Shown here: positions 6,270 to 8,203 of the stretch, one piece after another
Numbering within the stretch: position 1 is the first letter of the stretch
How the letters are laid out: the number at the start of each line of letters is the position of its first letter
From: Campylobacteraceae bacterium
Lineage (GTDB): Bacteria > Campylobacterota > Campylobacteria > Campylobacterales > Campylobacteraceae
Assembly (NCBI GenBank): GCA_031282125.1
Contig: JAITEH010000028.1
Location: 1 to 8,203, forward strand
Reading direction: 5' to 3'
Length of the DNA: 8,203 nt
The notes under the pieces: model-generated
The model's database searches: none
Told to the model about the DNA's origin: nothing
What the model saw: only the letters and a program-made list of their open reading frames with translations
Program-made: the position numbers and the translations under genes

Positions 6270-7049
6270 GTGTTAGTAGATTTGCACAACCACACCCCGC
6301 TTTGCAAACATGCCGAGGGATCGCCCGAAGATTATGTAAAAAAAGCGATTGCGGCGGGAACAAAATATTTTGGTTTTTCAGATCATGCACCGATGAAATT
6401 TGACGAACAATATAGAATGGATTTTGACGAAATACCCCTTTACGAGACGATGGTAAAAAATGCAAAAGAGAGATTTTACTCCGATATAGAGGTATTTTTG
6501 GGATATGAGGTTGATTTTTTAAACTCCCTCATTGACGAAAGAGTTTTAAAAAGAAAAGTAGATTATTTCATAGGCTCTGTGCATTTTTTAAACAGCTGGG
6601 GTTTTGACAATCCTGAATTTATAGGCGAATATCAAAATAAAAATATAGAAGAGATTTGGAAAGACTATTTTGAAGCGGTAGAAAATATGGCAAAAAGCGG
6701 GCTTTTTGATATCGTGGGACATATTGATTTACTGAAAATCTTTAAATATCTGCCCAAAACCAACATGAAAATTCTGTCAAAAAACGCGCTCAAAGCGATA
6801 AAAAAAACTAACATGACGATAGAGATAAATACGGCTGGTTTTAGAAAACCGATAAACGAGCAGTATCCCTCGCGCGCTATTTTAGAAGCGGCAAGCGAGC
6901 TTGATATCCCCATAACTTTCGGCTCCGACGCTCATGATATAGAACATGTAGGATATAAAAGCGACGAAGCGGTAACGTTGGCGAGAGATTGCGGATACGA
7001 TAAATGCGCGATTTTTTCGCAAAGAGATAGGGATTTGATTAAATTTTAA
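6270..7049 (+). CDS. hisJ: PHP-family histidinol-phosphatase (HisJ/HisK type)
   Basis: HisJ-type enzymes release phosphate from histidinol phosphate, the penultimate section of histidine synthesis, using a multi-metal site in a PHP TIM-like barrel. The 259-residue length is typical. The metal ligands are visible in order: H6 and H8 in DLHNHT, H14 in CKHAEG, D38-H39 in SDHAP, E80 in GYEVD, H105 in GSVH, H151 in GHIDL, E185 in EINTAG, and D220 and H222 in GSDAH. The blocks CKHAEGSPEDYVKKA and INEQYPSRAILEAA resemble HisJ/YtvP more than the polymerase-type PHP domains. The start is GTG. The gene is divergent from the coiled-coil gene and 69 bases ahead of glnA on the same strand. No other histidine gene is near, so the substrate is inferred from family; a different phosphoester is possible. 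Confidence 0.85.
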   Translation: MLVDLHNHTPLCKHAEGSPEDYVKKAIAAGTKYFGFSDHAPMKFDEQYRMDFDEIPLYETMVKNAKERFYSDIEVFLGYEVDFLNSLIDERVLKRKVDYFIGSVHFLNSWGFDNPEFIGEYQNKNIEEIWKDYFEAVENMAKSGLFDIVGHIDLLKIFKYLPKTNMKILSKNALKAIKKTNMTIEINTAGFRKPINEQYPSRAILEAASELDIPITFGSDAHDIEHVGYKSDEAVTLARDCGYDKCAIFSQRDRDLIKF

Positions 7050-7083
7050 TCATTTTTAATATGAATTTTACGTGATAATTAAG

Positions 7084-7089
7084 TATAAT
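7084..7089 (+). promoter_or_regulatory. Candidate promoter -10 box for glnA
   Basis: A perfect TATAAT lies 29 bases before the glnA ATG in the 69-base gap after the PHP gene. Transcription would begin near 7096. The -35 area is AT-rich without a clear hexamer. No GC-rich hairpin separates the PHP gene from glnA, so read-through from upstream is also likely. Confidence 0.55.
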
Positions 7090-7105
7090 GGCACAAAAAT
7101 TTTAT

Positions 7106-7111
7106 AAGGAG
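7106..7111 (+). promoter_or_regulatory. Ribosome binding site of glnA
   Basis: AAGGAG with a 7-base spacer before the ATG at 7119 is the strongest ribosome binding site in the window, which fits the high expression expected of glutamine synthetase. Confidence 0.75.
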
Positions 7112-7118
7112 CATTTAT

Positions 7119-8203
7119 ATGGGCAAATTTGTAAATAATGTGGAAGAGTTTTTCGCATTTTGTAAAAAAAACGAGGTCAAATTTGTAGATTTTAGATTTA
7201 CTGATTTGAAAGGTGCATGGCATCATTTAACTTACACTATAGAAGCTATTGACGAAGAGTCAATCAAATCTATTCCTTTTGACGGTTCATCCATTGAAGC
7301 ATGGCAGCCTATCAATAAATCCGATATGTTATTAATCCCAGATGTTCCTACGGCATTTTTGGATCCGTTCACGGCTGACGCTACCGTCGTAGTATTTTGC
7401 GATGTATATGATATCTATAAAGGCGATTTGTACGAGAAGTGTCCAAGAAGCATCGCCAAAAAAGCGCTTGAATATCTTAAAAAATCAGGCATTGGCGACG
7501 AGGCATATTTCGGTCCTGAAAATGAGTTTTTTGTATTTGATAATGTAAAAATCAGAGACGATATTAACTGCGGATATTATGAAGTGGACTCTGAAGAGGG
7601 TGCATGGAATAGCTCTACAGATTATAAAGACGGCTACAACACAGGTCATAGACCAGGTGTTAAAGGCGGCTACTTTCCCGTTCAGCCGATAGATTCTATG
7701 GTTGATTTAAGAGCTGAAATGGTGCAGGTTTTGAACCAAATCGGCATTGAGACTTTCGTTCTTCACCATGAAGTTGCACAAGCCCAAGGCGAAATCGGCG
7801 TAAAATTCGGCAATCTCATCGAGGCGGCTGATAATGTCCAAAAATATAAATATGTCATCAAAATGGTCGCTCATTTAAACGGCAAAACTGCGACTTTCAT
7901 GCCAAAACCACTTTATGGCGACAACGGCAGCGGTATGCATACGCACCAGTCAATCTGGAAAGGCGGCAAAAATCTTTTCTATAAAAAAGGCGGATATTCC
8001 AACTTAAGCGATACTGCTAAATGGTACATCGGCGGCGTTTTGGCGCATGCAAGAAGCGTTGCGGCGTTTACAAATGCTTCTACGAACTCTTATAAAAGAT
8101 TGATTCCGGGATTTGAAGCTCCGTCAATCTTGACCTATTCGTCACAAAACCGTTCAGCATCATGCCGTATTCCATATAACTCAGGCGAGAAATCAGTACG
8201 AGC
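7119..8203 (+). CDS. glnA: Glutamine synthetase type I, 3' part cut by window edge
   Basis: GlnA joins ammonia to glutamate with ATP, the main ammonium assimilation step, as a cytoplasmic dodecamer. From the ATG at 7119 the frame runs open for 361 complete residues to the window end; a type I subunit is usually about 470. The N-terminal beta-grasp domain has FDGSSIEAW (54-62). The catalytic domain shows [10 protein letters not shown] (131-140) with metal ligands E134 and E136, [11 protein letters not shown] (159-169), [13 protein letters not shown] (176-188), [10 protein letters not shown] (216-225) with E218 and E225, [19 protein letters not shown] (256-274) ending in the metal-binding histidine, and [13 protein letters not shown] (323-335). 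NRSASCRIP (344-352) is the last conserved arginine block seen. The region where an adenylylation tyrosine would lie is outside the window, so its regulation by GlnE-type modification cannot be judged. Confidence 0.97.
   Translation, partial: MGKFVNNVEEFFAFCKKNEVKFVDFRFTDLKGAWHHLTYTIEAIDEESIKSIPFDGSSIEAWQPINKSDMLLIPDVPTAFLDPFTADATVVVFCDVYDIYKGDLYEKCPRSIAKKALEYLKKSGIGDEAYFGPENEFFVFDNVKIRDDINCGYYEVDSEEGAWNSSTDYKDGYNTGHRPGVKGGYFPVQPIDSMVDLRAEMVQVLNQIGIETFVLHHEVAQAQGEIGVKFGNLIEAADNVQKYKYVIKMVAHLNGKTATFMPKPLYGDNGSGMHTHQSIWKGGKNLFYKKGGYSNLSDTAKWYIGGVLAHARSVAAFTNASTNSYKRLIPGFEAPSILTYSSQNRSASCRIPYNSGEKSVR

Noticed and set aside
6665..6913. 82-residue hydrophobic frame on the minus strand inside the PHP gene
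   Set aside because: The PHP gene's metal ligands at H151, E185, D220 and H222 cover this region or its immediate edge. The hydrophobicity is a shadow effect.
7089..7103. TGGCAC upstream of glnA, resembling the -24 element of a sigma-54 promoter
   Set aside because: The -12 position reads TTTT instead of TTGC, and the start would fall after the ribosome binding site. The overlapping TATAAT explains the region better.
7050..7118. Possible terminator between the PHP gene and glnA
   Set aside because: The gap has A/T runs but no stem with G-C pairs followed by a T tract.
1..8203. Mobile element, CRISPR array, tRNA/rRNA, phage or defence system
   Set aside because: No transposase, integrase, spaced direct repeats, cloverleaf pattern or toxin/nuclease family is seen. 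Almost all sequence is taken up by conserved housekeeping genes in an order known from the phylum.

Overview
This is a compact, AT-rich housekeeping segment of a bacterial chromosome. It most likely comes from a Campylobacterota (epsilonproteobacterial) genome, with a free-living Sulfurimonas-like relative fitting better than a host-adapted Campylobacter. The main reason is gene order. From memory, the series RluA-type pseudouridine synthase / waaA / zinc-ribbon protein / Nif3-like / glyQ matches H. pylori HP0956-HP0960. The wider layout, with purE, a U32 protein, a small unknown gene and a divergent glnA, matches C. jejuni Cj0699c-Cj0708. Strong AAGGA-type ribosome binding sites, TATAAT -10 boxes without clear -35 boxes, and tightly packed genes fit the same group. 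The genus is an inference; no species can be named.

Layout. Positions 1-6166 hold eight genes, all on the minus strand. Read in the direction of transcription (right to left) they are: a small coiled-coil protein of unknown function; a U32/TrhP-like tRNA hydroxylation protein; purE; glyQ; a Nif3-like metal protein; an HP0958-like coiled-coil/zinc-ribbon protein; waaA; and an RluA-family pseudouridine synthase cut by the left edge. Several junctions overlap or nearly touch (TAGTG at 5771, TAATG at 1542, an 11-base overlap at 2993-3003), which points to translational coupling. Gaps of 79 and 72 bases before purE and glyQ carry candidate -10 boxes, so the series is probably read as two or three overlapping transcripts. 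Positions 6167-6269 form a very AT-rich divergent promoter region. To its right, on the plus strand, lie a PHP-family histidinol-phosphatase-like gene and then glnA, which has its own promoter-like gap and is cut by the right edge.

Function. The genes cover translation (glyQ, a tRNA U34 modification enzyme, a pseudouridine synthase), purine synthesis (purE), lipopolysaccharide core assembly (waaA), amino-acid and nitrogen metabolism (hisJ-like, glnA), and probable flagellar gene control (zinc-ribbon protein). No RNA gene, mobile element, CRISPR array or phage signature is visible. I do not see a novel multi-gene system. The least explained item is the 131-residue coiled-coil protein, which sits where relatives carry a remote CheZ homologue but lacks the recognisable CheZ catalytic motif.
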